From Tomocerus qinae (lineage: Eukaryota; Arthropoda; Collembola; Entomobryomorpha; Tomoceridae): 64,000 bases of DNA. Position numbers and translations under genes: made by a program. Shown here piece after piece: positions 49,601 to 61,019 of the stretch. The stretch is taken from NCBI GenBank assembly GCA_020055645.1, contig CM034546.1, positions 105,235,812 through 105,299,811 of the forward strand. Direction: 5' to 3'. The number at the start of each line of letters is the position of its first letter. Within the stretch, counting starts at the first letter, position 1. Below the pieces are notes generated by a model. The model saw nothing but the letters and a program-made list of their open reading frames with translations. It searched no databases and was not told the origin of the DNA.

Positions 49601-52196
49601 ATGACAGCTAAGGACGACCTCAAACTTCCGGCAGGTCTTGAGTTGGTAAAGTCATAGCTTTTTTGTAAATTATGGTCAATAATAAACTCTGTGCTGAATG
49701 ATTGTAAATAAGTTGTGGGCTTAAAGAAATCGTACCTATACTACTAATAAATATTATGAATATAAATAAATACAGATATATCAACTGGAAAGACAAAATG
49801 TACGCAATGCCTTGGATGCTTTCGTCCTTACGTTACACTGGACAATTGTAAGGGCTGGACTACGTGTAAAATCCGAAAATACAGATAACTTTACAGAAAG
49901 ACTTCCAGCAAATTGGTCAGGGGCAGCGGTCCAGGAGACACCGACTCGTCATCTAGCTTTTGATTATTTTTTCCCCGAAAAACCAAGTACACGTTATCAA
50001 GTCAGAGTAGTTGAGCTGACACCAGAAGATCAAGTCGTTGTTACCATTAACCTCACTAATAGCGGAGAAAATGCAGCGCCTGAACCAACTACCGGCAATG
50101 AAGCAAATCAACAACAGGAGAATGCATCCTCCTCAAACAATAGCCGACAAGATAGATCAGCGTCTACGTATTTCATTGGAGATTTTATTAAGAAGTCCTT
50201 ATTTTCAGAGCAGTCCCAAGAATTAGATAGCGCAGTCAGCGTCTTCTTCAAGTGTACAGAATTAGAAAGACAAATATGGGGAGAATTGTTGGAGCCTATA
50301 AATATACGAGTGTCCGGTGTTGCACCTCTTCCTGGGCCTTATGACGATCATACTCCACGCCCACAACAATCCACGGATCAAACTGCTGCGGAGCGGGAAC
50401 GAGAACGTTTACGAAGAAGAAATCTACGTGAAGGTAGAAGTTCCCTCATTGAAGATGGACGCCGTCCGCAACCCCTTCCGATGGGACCAATCGGCGGAAT
50501 TGGACGAATGTGAGTATAATAGGGAACAATAGTCATCTCGTACGAAAATAGGCCATGTCGGATTCTGAACTTTTTGAACATGAAAAATTGTGAACACATT
50601 TATAATTAAAATCCTTTTTTATGGTTTGTAAGTGGACCACCTGTGCCTGGATTAGGTCCTCTGGGTCGGTCGGATTTAGATCCTCTTGGAGGAGTAGGAG
50701 CTGGAATGCTTGCAGATCCTCGAGGTTTTCGCAATCCTCGTGTTGGACCGGGTGGATTAAATCCGTAAGCCAATTATTTTTTAATTGCTCAATGGGCTGA
50801 ATTTAGGCAGCGGTACTTTGTTGCCACTGTCCCCGCTGTCGCCGCTGTTGCCGCTGGGAGGTTTGGGGGGTTAGCGGCGACAACATAATAGCGGAGACAG
50901 TGGCAACAGCGGCAACAGTGGCGACACGGTACAACCACTAGTGGCAACAGCGGCGACACGCAAAATCCACTAGCGGCAACAGCGGCGACACAGCTAAAAC
51001 CACTAGTTAACCTATCGTCTTTTCCATTTGCCTCCCGTCACTATTTTTGCCTCTTTTTTGACCTAACCTAATAAAAAATAAACATACTACATTATGTTTA
51101 TTTTTAATTAGGTTAGGTCAAAAAAGATGCAAAAATAGTGACGGGAGGCGAGCATTGAGCTCAGAGCAACAGTGCACTGGCTTATATTAGGTTAGCTCAT
51201 AGCAACAGAGGAAATCACATTAATGTGTCTCTGTTGCCGCTAGTGGATTTTGCGTGTCGCCGCTGTTGCCGCTAGTGGATTTTGCGTGTCGCCGCTGTTG
51301 CCACCTGTGGTTTTGGTGTGTCGCCACTGTTGCCGCTGTTGCCACTGTTTCCGCTTTTATGCTGTTGCCGCTGACCCTCTTTACCCCCTAGCGGCAACAG
51401 CGGGGACAGTGGCAACAAAGTACCGCTGCCTAAATTCAGCCGCTCAATGTTAAATGTGCTGTTGCTATTGTTATATGTACTTTATGGAAAATTGTCTTTA
51501 ACTTGCAGAGGTCAATTCCCACCTGGAGCTCGATTTGGTAAGCAAAGTAATTATTAAGGAGGATCTCCACGAACGCCTGCATAGCAAACACAACCACATT
51601 GGCCTATCTAAATGCATGTTAAAAATGTTTTACATCCGGCTTTATTCTTCCCGAAGGATAAGCCCGAATTTTATGGGACTTACATTTTTTGGAATCCAGG
51701 AATATCCAGTAACAGATTCTATAATTCTGATGTTTGATATTGTTCCTTTAAATGGTTTTAAAAAAATCAAATTCCTAAAAATGGGACAATTTAAAATTTC
51801 TTTAGGAATTTGATTTTTTTTAACTATTTAAAGGGACAATATCAATCATCAGAATTATAGAATCTGTTACTGGGTATTCCTGGATTCCAAATCTGTAAGT
51901 ACCATCATAATCAACTGCTTGGTTCGGGAGGAATTTCGTCAAATGTAACGACAGTTTTAACATGCATTTTGATACTCCCTTGTAGTTGCTATTTATTTGT
52001 GGAGTCCATACTTAAGCCAATATTCTGGATAATTAACATAATATTAAGTATCGTTAAATAACGTTATGATATATGCCTATTAGATCCATTTGGTCCTCCA
52101 AATCCTGCACGCCCTGGAGCTGGTACCGGACAATGGGCCGTACCTAATCCTGATCACGAGCAGCCTCCGCCTGGCTTTGATGACATGTTTATGTAA
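49601..52196 (+). CDS. PSMF1: Proteasome inhibitor/regulator PI31
   Basis: Five exons join in phase: 49601-49645, 49776-50509, 50633-50764, 51509-51537 and 52084-52196, giving 350 aa (human PI31 is 271). Residues 1 to about 175 are the FP domain (NALDAFVLTLHWTIV, LPANW, HLAFDYFF), which in the family mediates dimerisation and binding to Fbxo7. The C-terminal half is Pro/Gly-rich and disordered, with the typical order LDPLGG, ADPRGF, FPPGARFDPFGP and finally PNPDHEQPPPGFDDMFM. PI31 binds the 20S proteasome through this tail and acts in proteasome regulation and transport. Oddities: an Asn/Gln/Ser-rich insertion at about 111-145 accounts for part of the extra length, and the terminal HbYX-like triplet reads MFM where human has MYL. 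Introns 3 and 4 each carry a foldback or MITE insertion. Confidence 0.93.
50795..51441. mobile_element. MITE with 8-bp target duplication in PI31 intron 3
   Basis: The 647-bp element starts GGCTGAATTTAGGCAGCGG and ends with its exact complement; the terminal inverted repeat is perfect for about 45 bp and continues imperfectly. It is flanked by a perfect 8-bp direct repeat GCTCAATG (50787-50794 and 51442-51449). The interior has many CGGCAACAG/CTGTTGCCG units and a large central palindrome (51030-51082 against 51095-51150). No transposase frame is present. The 8-bp duplication is typical of hAT- and P-type transposases, so it is probably a non-autonomous member mobilised by such an enzyme. It is much more GC-rich than its surroundings. 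Confidence 0.88.
51579..51995. mobile_element. Foldback element in PI31 intron 4
   Basis: The arm at 51579-51781 is reverse-complementary to 51803-51995. The inner 95 bp (for example GATTCTATAATTCTGATG) are nearly perfect and the outer 100 bp more diverged (ATGCATGTTAAAA shared). The loop is only about 20 bp. Open frames across it are by-products. A related end occurs at 49446-49483. Confidence 0.75.
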
Positions 52197-52805
52197 TTGG
52201 TATCACAGACTTTTTCATATCTCGAGTGAAAGCCTGTAACTGCGCTAAAGTGAAGTCTCATTTTTATATTGTCTGTTCTGATTTGCCGGTGGCTCTTATG
52301 TATTGTCATTCGTTAATGGAAATAATATATGTTAGTTTTCTTAAATTGATTGTATTTCTGACTGAAGTACCTTTATAAAGTGTAATGTAACAGTACGTTA
52401 TTGTGAAAAGGAACCTAAAAGAAAATTATTGTACCTAAAACGATGTATATGGAAGAGATATTAAATTGTACTTCTACTCAAAGTCGCGAAATATATTCGT
52501 TAACATTTTCATTTTTAAATAAATTATGCGCACGCAATATATTATATACTGATGTTTGTATTATTATAATATATATTTTTTATTATAGAGATAGATACTG
52601 GTTAAGTCTTTTAGAATAATTATGTGTTTTATAGTTGTATTATCATTTTTAAGTATTTTGTTGTTTAATTTCCATAAGCTCATTCATTATGCCTGTCAAT
52701 CAGGTTGATTGATTAGGCTGAACTGAACTGCAAATTATTCAATGGCAAAATTATGATATGTGTAGTGTCATTGACAAGACAGAATATGATAACGGGATTG
52801 AAAGC

Positions 52806-52815
52806 TATATAAATA
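52806..52815 (+). promoter_or_regulatory. TATA box of the AA15 gene
   Basis: TATATAAATA lies about 95 bp upstream of the chosen ATG of the AA15 oxygenase, at a distance that allows a short leader. It is the clearest core-promoter element in the window and fits a strongly and conditionally expressed secreted enzyme. Confidence 0.5.
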
Positions 52816-52908
52816 CCTGACACTGAACTCTTCTCCTGTTTAGTTTAATTTATGGGTGTCGGTTTTATTAGTTTTGGAGATCAGGTTAGTTATTTCATTC
52901 ATAGAAAC

Positions 52909-54125
52909 ATGAAAGTCTGTGCTTTGTTAATATTAAGTCTCGGACTCCTGTCCGATGTACATGGTCACGGCAAAATGATGAGACCCATTAACAGGTCTTC
53001 AGTGTGGCGTGATCAACAGTTTAGCCACTTGAATCCTCCTCCTAACTGGAGCGACAACGAATTGTTTTGCGGAGGGTATGCGGTAATGAATTTTAATAAT
53101 AGTAAAAAGTAACACATAGGATCGAATTTTTTCTTCGTATTATTCATGATACGTTATTTCATTGTTTACCATATATAGTGCTCATAATAATATAGCATAA
53201 TGATCTATTTTCAGGTTCAACATGGACAAAATGGAGGAAGATGTGGCCCTTGTGGTGGTAATTATTATTTCAGCCTTATCTTTCCGTTTAAGTTTATCAT
53301 AAAGCTTTTAATAATGTGTTGATTTGCATATAAAATAGATCCTTGGCATGCACCCACACCCAGAGACAATGAAAACACAGGAAAATATGGTCGAAGTATC
53401 ATTGTTGCTAACTACACTTCCGGACAGGTAAACTTTCAATTCTCAAAAACAAGTGTGAACTTGGTGACAGATTGTATAAAAATCATGATATTAACACGCA
53501 ATTCTGGACCATGTCTCAAAACATTCATGTCTCAATGTCCTTCACTCAAACGATATCATTTATGCAAACAATGCAGATTTATTACTTCCGCAATTTTAAA
53601 AGCGTTTTTCCCTATGTCCTTAGTACCTACTTTTGAGCCTTTGATTAAAACGGGCTAATCTAAATGAGTTTTTAATTTTTAGGTGATGGACATCGACATT
53701 GATTTAAATGCTGCCCATTTAGGCCATTTTGAATTCCGTCTATGTGTGCTGTCCAATCCTAGTCAGCCGGAAACCAACGAATGCTTTGGAAACAATTTGT
53801 TGCAATTGTCTGATGGCTCCGGATACAAATTCCCAGTTAATCGTGGACCAGCCTGGTATTACCCTAAAGTCCGTTTACCCGCTGGTGTCCGATGCGATAG
53901 ATGTGTAGTACAATGGCACTACGAAGCAGGCAATAGCTGGGGACAATGCGAAGGTAAGTTTAATGTCAAGTTAAGTATGACTACCATTGTAACCTACGCA
54001 TTGCATTACTAATAGTACATTGTACTGATTTGCTCTATGATGCAATATATTAAGATGGATCTCAAGGACTAGGATGTGGGCCTCAAGAGAATTTTAGAGG
54101 ATGCTCTGATATTTCTATTCGCTAA
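52909..54125 (+). CDS. Secreted AA15 lytic polysaccharide monooxygenase
   Basis: Five exons join in phase: 52909-53082, 53215-53257, 53339-53427, 53683-53953 and 54055-54125, giving 215 aa. The ATG at 52909 is preferred over the in-frame one at 52852 because it gives a clean signal peptide (residues 1-19) whose cleavage exposes His20 in HGKMMRP. That N-terminal His is the first ligand of the copper histidine brace. The second is probably His114 in NAAHLGHFEF. Other family marks are FCGG, GGRCGPCGD, NSWGQCE, GCGPQENFRGCSDISI and many paired cysteines. AA15 enzymes oxidatively cleave chitin and/or cellulose and are widespread in arthropods, acting in digestion or cuticle turnover. There is no carbohydrate-binding module or GPI-type tail. 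A TATA box lies at 52806 and AATAAA at 54246. Substrate cannot be told from sequence. Confidence 0.93.
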
Positions 54126-55530
54126 ATTCTAAAAAGAAAATAATTCTGATAACAGTGCCAAATGCTCGAAAAAGTAATCAAATTAAATTACAATTGTCTA
54201 TTTGATAATGTTCTCATTAATAACAAAAGATTGTGGAGGTACCAAAATAAATAACAAAGTTGATAAACATATGAATGAACTCATAATAAACGTTATGATG
54301 TGTACTTCAATATGAAAGGACTAGACTTAATATTACCAAGCATGTTTCATGTGATAATGGGGACGCATGAATTTTCAGTGGATTACATTCTCATGATATT
54401 TACTTAGCTTATTAAACTTTTAACGCTGTTATTATCCCTTTATTGGATGAAATGCAATTAGATTTTTTGGAACCGGAGTACCACTTTGGCTTAGTGAAGA
54501 TAAGAGTGAAGTACATGCCCACAAACAAGATAGTCGTCACGTATTTTTAATTTTAATTTGCGTATATTGCGATTTACTTTAGCACTAGCAATAAATTACA
54601 TAGCACGCTGCATACAAGGGTTCTGTGGTTTATGTGCAGAAAGCACAAGTAAATATCATTTACATGATTATGTTGATTATATATTTTTGATATTGTGCGT
54701 AGGAAGGTTAATTTAATTATTCATATAACGTTGATCGTTGTGTCATTAAGATTAGACGCAATGCAATAGGTTTGATTTTGATATTTTGCTTAAATTGTTA
54801 ACTACATTTTGAATAATTTCGATTTCGACACTTTTAATTGGCCATTGAAAACTCAATGCATTACAGACGTTAAGAATTACAATTTGTAGGAAGCTTTGAG
54901 TATTTTTTACCCAGACATGACAAAAATTGAGCTTTTAACTATCGTCATGAAGTTTCTCAACTTTGGGTTCAAACCAACTTTTGTGTGTATGAGCATTGTG
55001 TATTTGGAAGCTAGGTTAATCATATAAACGTATTTTAATGCACATTATATTTGGTAAACTTGGGACTGAATACTGTAAACCTTCTATATACTTGTGTATG
55101 TAGTTTACCTGAAAAATATTAGTACTAGCGCAACGGAACTTAATACATAATGGTGTAATATATCACTCTCGCTCTCACTAATACAAAAACGAAAATTTGC
55201 AGTTGTTACAATAACTGGTTACAATATATTTCAATATTTCTTCATAAAAAATTAGTCATTAGTAAGTAGTACATATGTTTTATATATATAGAAAAACTTG
55301 CCATTTTACACATGCGAGAGACACGACACGATTACACGAATAATAATAGTAAATTGTCAAATGAACTTAACGCAAAAAAGGACGATTATCATTTTGGTAA
55401 TTGTTTGTTCTTCATATCACAGCTCCGTCCATCCAAGTTGCCTCTAAATAATTAGAGGCACTGTCTATACACATTTATGTACACATGTGATCTTCCGATC
55501 CAGATACGATTTATATTTTCTAGGCAAATC
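54126..55530. other. Convergent intergenic region, nothing further seen
   Basis: This lies between the 3' ends of the AA15 gene (+) and the formin gene (-). It probably contains both 3' UTRs (AATAAA at 54246-54251 for the AA15 gene). I see no coding segment, RNA gene or repeat. Confidence 0.55.
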
Positions 55531-58500
55531 TTAGGAATCCATCTTCTCTTTCAAACGCAATTTTTCTTTCTATAAATTATAATAACAGGAATTAATTATA
55601 TCTCAAATAACCAACATTTTTGAAAAGGAATATATTTCGTAGATTTACTTACCAGACCACCTCCTCGGGGTTTCTTAATAATTAAATTCTTTAGCCTACT
55701 ACTCTGTTTCTGTTTCACAATTTTCTCTGCTTCTTTTACTTTCTCCTTAAGAAGCCTTTGCTGTTCGTTTCTCCAAATTTCTTTGAAATCATGACAAAAA
55801 GGGCTCCAAGGAGCGAAAAAATCAAGTGCAGGGGCATCTCCGCCGGCTTTTTTCTTTGGTATGTAGTCGAAGAATTTCATTGTACATGAAAATCTGTAAC
55901 ATTCATAAAAGAATTAGCTACGGCTACTACTTCCATAATTCATGGGGCAATTATTGTTGTACAGATTATTTATCATATATCTAAGCTTACGTGTTTTTCC
56001 CTTCGTGAAAGTTTTCTTCCACATCTCGGACTTTTTCTTTTGCTATGATAAAATTGAAGACCATTATTAATTTTTTAGGAGTCTAGAGTTTAGATACAGT
56101 AGCTGATTTACATATACTTGTATTGTTTTATTTATTCTGTCCAACCTTGCTCGATAAATGAGAGCATTTTGCTTTTAAACGGTTCCACATGCTCCTCTTC
56201 AGATGTGTTTATCACTTTAGTGCTCCTCTTTTCGCACCCTGAACAGAAGTTCATTTCCCACAATAAGTTGTTGGTAATTGTAAGTGAGATTTTATTCACA
56301 TGTTCATATAATGTTTAAACAAATTACCAGAGAGATCTCCTTTGAGTTTTCTCAAATCAGACTCGATATCATCGAAATTTATTGTTGATGCTCTCTCAAT
56401 ATCACTGGGTTCTGGAACTGGAAGCTTTGCCTCTGGTGTACCTCGGTCCTCGTCGTACATCTAAAATCATGTTAAATTGAAATATCGAAATCGAGTAATT
56501 ATGAGTTCTAAATATAGTTACTGTTATTGGATTGGAAAGTAACCTTGATGTAAGATGATACGATGAAATGCAAAAATGTAAACGTGTTGTCCTTGCTTTT
56601 CACATCTCTCAATTTAGGTAAGATTTCCAAACTAAACCCATCAGCCTGACCTCTTTGCATATTTCCTCCATTCATGTAATTTCCGTAAGTAAGAATAAGA
56701 GCTAGAACTTTTTGTAGCTCTCTAGAAGACATCAGTTGCTCACAAATTAACCTTAGATTGCTTAGCTTATTTTCAATAGAAGCCAGAGATTCGAAAAAAC
56801 TGCATTGAAAAGTCAGACAAATAATCCTGTCTTCGTAGTTGGAAATTCCATTTAAGTCGTAAAGAAACCTAAAGAAATATTAAAAACGTCATAAGTGTTT
56901 GAATTGATTACAGATGATTTCCTACAAGTAATAACAGTAAATAACTAACTGGTCAGGCTTATCCAGAGGAGCTTCAGGGCAGTTTTGTACATGATCCTTC
57001 AGCAGCGATAGCTCATCAGGAGTTGCTCTCTAAAATATAATGCATACCTTCAATATTGTTTTTAACAACTCTGATCATGCATATTTTAAACGTGGGAATT
57101 AAATATAAAGTCTTACATTTTCTAATATTTTTTCCAGTGTCTCCAGATTGATAACTGACAGATCGAATTCGAATATAGCTAGAATATAATTAAAAATTTC
57201 ATTTAGAAGAAGCAAACAAATGTTTAAAAGATGTACTTTCAGCGAATTTGAAAGTTACCATTTTTAACATTTTCAATATCCAAATTGAGACTTTTGACCA
57301 GTATTCCAACATTTTGGGATCGTTTACTATCGAGAATTTTTATCGACTGCTGTTTCACAGGTTTATCTTCTACCTTCTTAACGACCTTTTTCTCAACGAC
57401 TTGTCTTGAAAAGAGGGTAGTGAAATCATCCCAATTTTCCACGGGGAGTTCCTCAAGTTTCTCCCACAGCTTTGCCTCCGGCTCGCTGCTTTCTTTAGCA
57501 CTGCCATTCTCCGCAATTTCTGGGATCACAATTGGCATCGGTATCTTTGGTTTGATTTGTATTCTTGTCCAATATAGAGGTTTCATCGGAACCTTTGGAT
57601 TAATTGGCTTCTTTCGCGATTCTACATTACCCATAGCATAACAAAAGGATATTACATATTTTGCATATTATTATGATAATCACAAATATTTTCTACAATT
57701 TCCACCACCAAAAACCCACGAAATCTGTAATCACCTGCTTTAACTTGAGTAGCCCATCCTCCCGGCGGAGGGGGAGGAAGGGAAGGAATACCTGGTCCCG
57801 ATAAAGGGGGAGGTGGAGGAATCGGACCGGCCAACCCAGGAGGCGGAGGTGGAGGCGGTGGTCCACCCATTCCTGGGGGAGGAGGAGGAGGAGGCGGACC
57901 ACCCATACCAGGCATAGGAGGTGGAGGAGGAGCACCAGGCATAGGAGGAGGCGGTGGCTCACTCATACCTGGCATAGGAGGTGGAGGTGGAGCGCCAGGC
58001 ATAGGAGGAGGAGGCGGTCCACTCATACCCGGCATAGGTGGTGGAGGCGGAGCGCCAGGCATCGGAGGAGGGGGAGGAGCATTATTGTCATTACCTGGAA
58101 ATGGAGGGGGTGGAGGAGCACCAAAGTTAGGCATAGGAGGAGGAGGCGGTGGCGGAGCTGCTATATTAGAAGAGGGCATAGGAGGTGGAAGAGGAGCTAA
58201 AGATGTGGATGAAGGAATCGACGAAGTTGATTCAACTGGAGAAGCGAAATCCCTGTTGATTTTGGCATTTAGACTCTGTAGGACAAAACATTACTCAATT
58301 TAGTTACATTCAACTATCAAAAGACACAAAGGAAATGAAATTCAAAATTCTACCTGAATTTCATTTAGAGTTTTCAACTTTTCATTTTCTTGTTCCAATT
58401 CCTGAATCCTTTTTGCATATTTTTCCAAAAGTTCGGCCGTTTCTCCACGTACAGAAAACACCTGAACCTCGTGCTCATTTTCTTTCTTGTTCAAGATTTC

Positions 58501-60982
58501 TTTGTGTTCTCGTTTAAGTCCCATTACCACTTGTTGAAATTCTGTTGTTTATTAAGAAACTAATTACTACTTGATCACACAATGAGTACAATAGATTGAA
58601 ATGAAGAACAAAGTACAGTTTTATAAGAAGACAAGTTTAGTTATGTAATAGGTACTAGGTTATTATGTAAATTGAGGCAAGTTGAGAATTATGGAAAACA
58701 AAATCATAATTGAAATGTTAACAGTATAAAAATGTCGTTATAAATTAGAAAATAATTATGTAGATCATAGAAGATATTAATAACATCGAAACCAACAGTA
58801 AAGTAAACATGAAGTATATTTAATAGAATTAGTAGAAAATGTTATAATGTAAATGGACAGTAAAATAAGTGGTATGTAAATGTTATTGGTTTTAGTAAAC
58901 AGATAAAGTGAATACAAAGCGTTAGTAATTAACAGGGACGGACCTGCACCTGGGACCTCATTTGCCTGGTCAACCCTTGTGAGGTCAATCTCACTTTCGA
59001 AGTGACTCACAGTTTTAGGCACTGTTCCCGGCTCGGGTAAGTGTTCAGGAGACAATGTTCGACTACTACATTCTGAATTTTGAGCACCACCAACACCATT
59101 TCCTTCTCCTTTTGCACATAGCAATTAAAATTTCCACAATATAACTTATTTGTACAAAAACATTAATCTCCCCACCCATATAAGCATTTTTATGAACTCT
59201 TTCTTAATAACTATCATTAGTTGAATTTAAAAAAATGGATATTCTCGGAACAAAACAGTCCAAGCAAAAATATTTCCCCCTTGTGTTATAATATTATGCT
59301 ATCTGAATACTTATTCGTAGACAAAAGCGTTAAAAGTTTTAGTTCCCAGCATCGAAAGCGATAATTCATAATTCAAACTTAAAACACAAACTAAAAACAC
59401 AATAATAAATAACAATTAGCAATATAAGGCATCTTTCTATTTTGTTATGTAAAGTCGAAGCTAAATGAGAGTGGGAGAATGATTTACTTACCAGCTTCTG
59501 TGTATTTGGCTCCATTACGAACAGGCGTAGCACTATCTTGTGTAGGAGGCCAAGAAACGGGTGGTAACTTACCAGGTACTTGGCAAGAAACAGCAGGCGA
59601 CTCAGAATGAGACCAGTAGTACATTAAATCTGGCTGAAAATGGTAATCATCCTTAATGAGTAAACAACAGATTGTAAAAAGGTTTATGAAAATTACAGGT
59701 ATAAGAAATCAGTACCCGAAAGATAGAGTCTAAAGGAATAGTTTCACTTTCTTCAATTTGTTTCAAGACACCGGCAGCTAAAAGTAAAGTACAAAACTGC
59801 GTAGCTAAAATCTTGAGGTCTTGAGCTGCAAGAATATCTTTCAAATAATGACCCTCTTGAAGAGATGAGACGAACCAATTGATGAGCATTTGACCTTAAC
59901 ACAATAAAGTAGCAATTAACTAAAGTTAATAAAAAGATAGATATTTCAAGCATATTTTTTAAAATAATATTTATAGTACCTTCAAATTTTTCATAGATAC
60001 GGAAATCCAATTTTTCTGGAACGAATTTTGGTTTAGATACGGATTTGGAGATATTGCTCTGACTCTGCTGCTCAGCCAGGGTGAGACTGGCAACCTTCCG
60101 CAAAACATTTGAATCTGGAAGAGGAACATCGGAAACTGAATTGTATCTTCTCGGTGGAGCAAATCCACCCCCGCCTGTCGACGAATCATTCTGTTCAAGT
60201 CCTAGTACATCATCATTATCATTAATTTCATCCAAATCACAATTAGAACAAGTGGAAGAATCTGGGTGAGCGTATTTCTTATGATTGCGGAGCCAATGGA
60301 TAATTGCAAGAGAATCTTGGCATTCGGTCAGCATTGTGATCCAATCATCACAACATTTACAATGTCGAAAAATATCTGTACAACGACTTTCCTCACAAAT
60401 ATCGCACGGACAATCCACACAAACACACTCGTTAAGTCTCTCATCACTACCATCAACTCCCTCCTCCTCTATTTGCATTTGAACATCAGCACTACCAATT
60501 AGTCTGTCCTTATCTTCGTCATGCTTATCAACTAATAGCTCATTTTCAGAGCTAATGCAACGGTTCAAGTCATCAGAAGAATCACCACCTGCCCTAAAAT
60601 GATTCTTATCAAATCTACCGTAGTCCTCATCCTCAGTCTCGCTCGAGTTTCCTTCCAAAGACTCCTGATTTTCGTCAGCAGAGATTTCTTCAGTAGAGAA
60701 ATCATGAGTTTCATCAATATCTAATATTTCTAGCCCTAAAAATTCTTCCTCATTAATATATTCCCCTATTGCTTCAATTTCACCTTCATGAAAATTAAAA
60801 TTACGATTTCTTCGATACAAATGAAAGAGATTACGAATCCTTCTCCATTCGTTTGCTATTCTACCGAAGACCATCGGAGTCAAAACAAGGAACATGATTG
60901 GAAGAACGATTTGAAATGTTTTAATTCCATTATCATGATGGTACAAGATGTTTTCACTGAAATCCATTCTCCACACATTCAT
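55531..60982 (-). CDS. capu: Cappuccino/FMN2-type formin
   Basis: Fifteen exons join in phase: 60982-59980, 59894-59716, 59633-59492, 59108-58950, 58541-58354, 58275-57735, 57621-57259, 57178-57117, 57029-56950, 56868-56544, 56460-56328, 56238-56146, 56042-55991, 55893-55653 and 55569-55531, giving about 1199 aa. Residues 325-430 ([13 protein letters not shown]...[16 protein letters not shown]) align with the region before FH1 in FMN2. A coiled coil lies at 495-557. FH1 (about 585-730) has many profilin-binding PPPPP runs. FH2 starts at PMKPLYWTR and includes [10 protein letters not shown]. The tail has [18 protein letters not shown] and a basic end (RLKEKMDS) like the Spire-binding FSI. Family role: actin nucleation and elongation with Spire. 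Oddities: a hydrophobic stretch at 24-40 and a Cys/His-rich block at 186-248. An in-frame TAG lies about 36-40 bp upstream of the ATG. The donor at 58950 is one of two phase-compatible choices. Confidence 0.85.
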
Positions 60983-61019
60983 TTCATGACTTGTAGTAAC
61001 AGAATATGAAACTTGTGAC

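Noticed and set aside
52852-52908. Upstream in-frame ATG of the AA15 gene
   Set aside because: Starting at 52852 would place 19 extra residues before the signal peptide, hindering exposure of the copper-binding N-terminal histidine.
57285-57641. 118-codon plus-strand frame opposite formin exon 7
   Set aside because: It is the complement of the FH2-encoding exon, which has clear domain identity on the minus strand.
19709-60982. mwh exons and the FH1-FH2 exons as parts of one formin gene
   Set aside because: They are on opposite strands, each has its own start and stop, and the minus-strand formin has its own N-terminal region aligning to FMN2.
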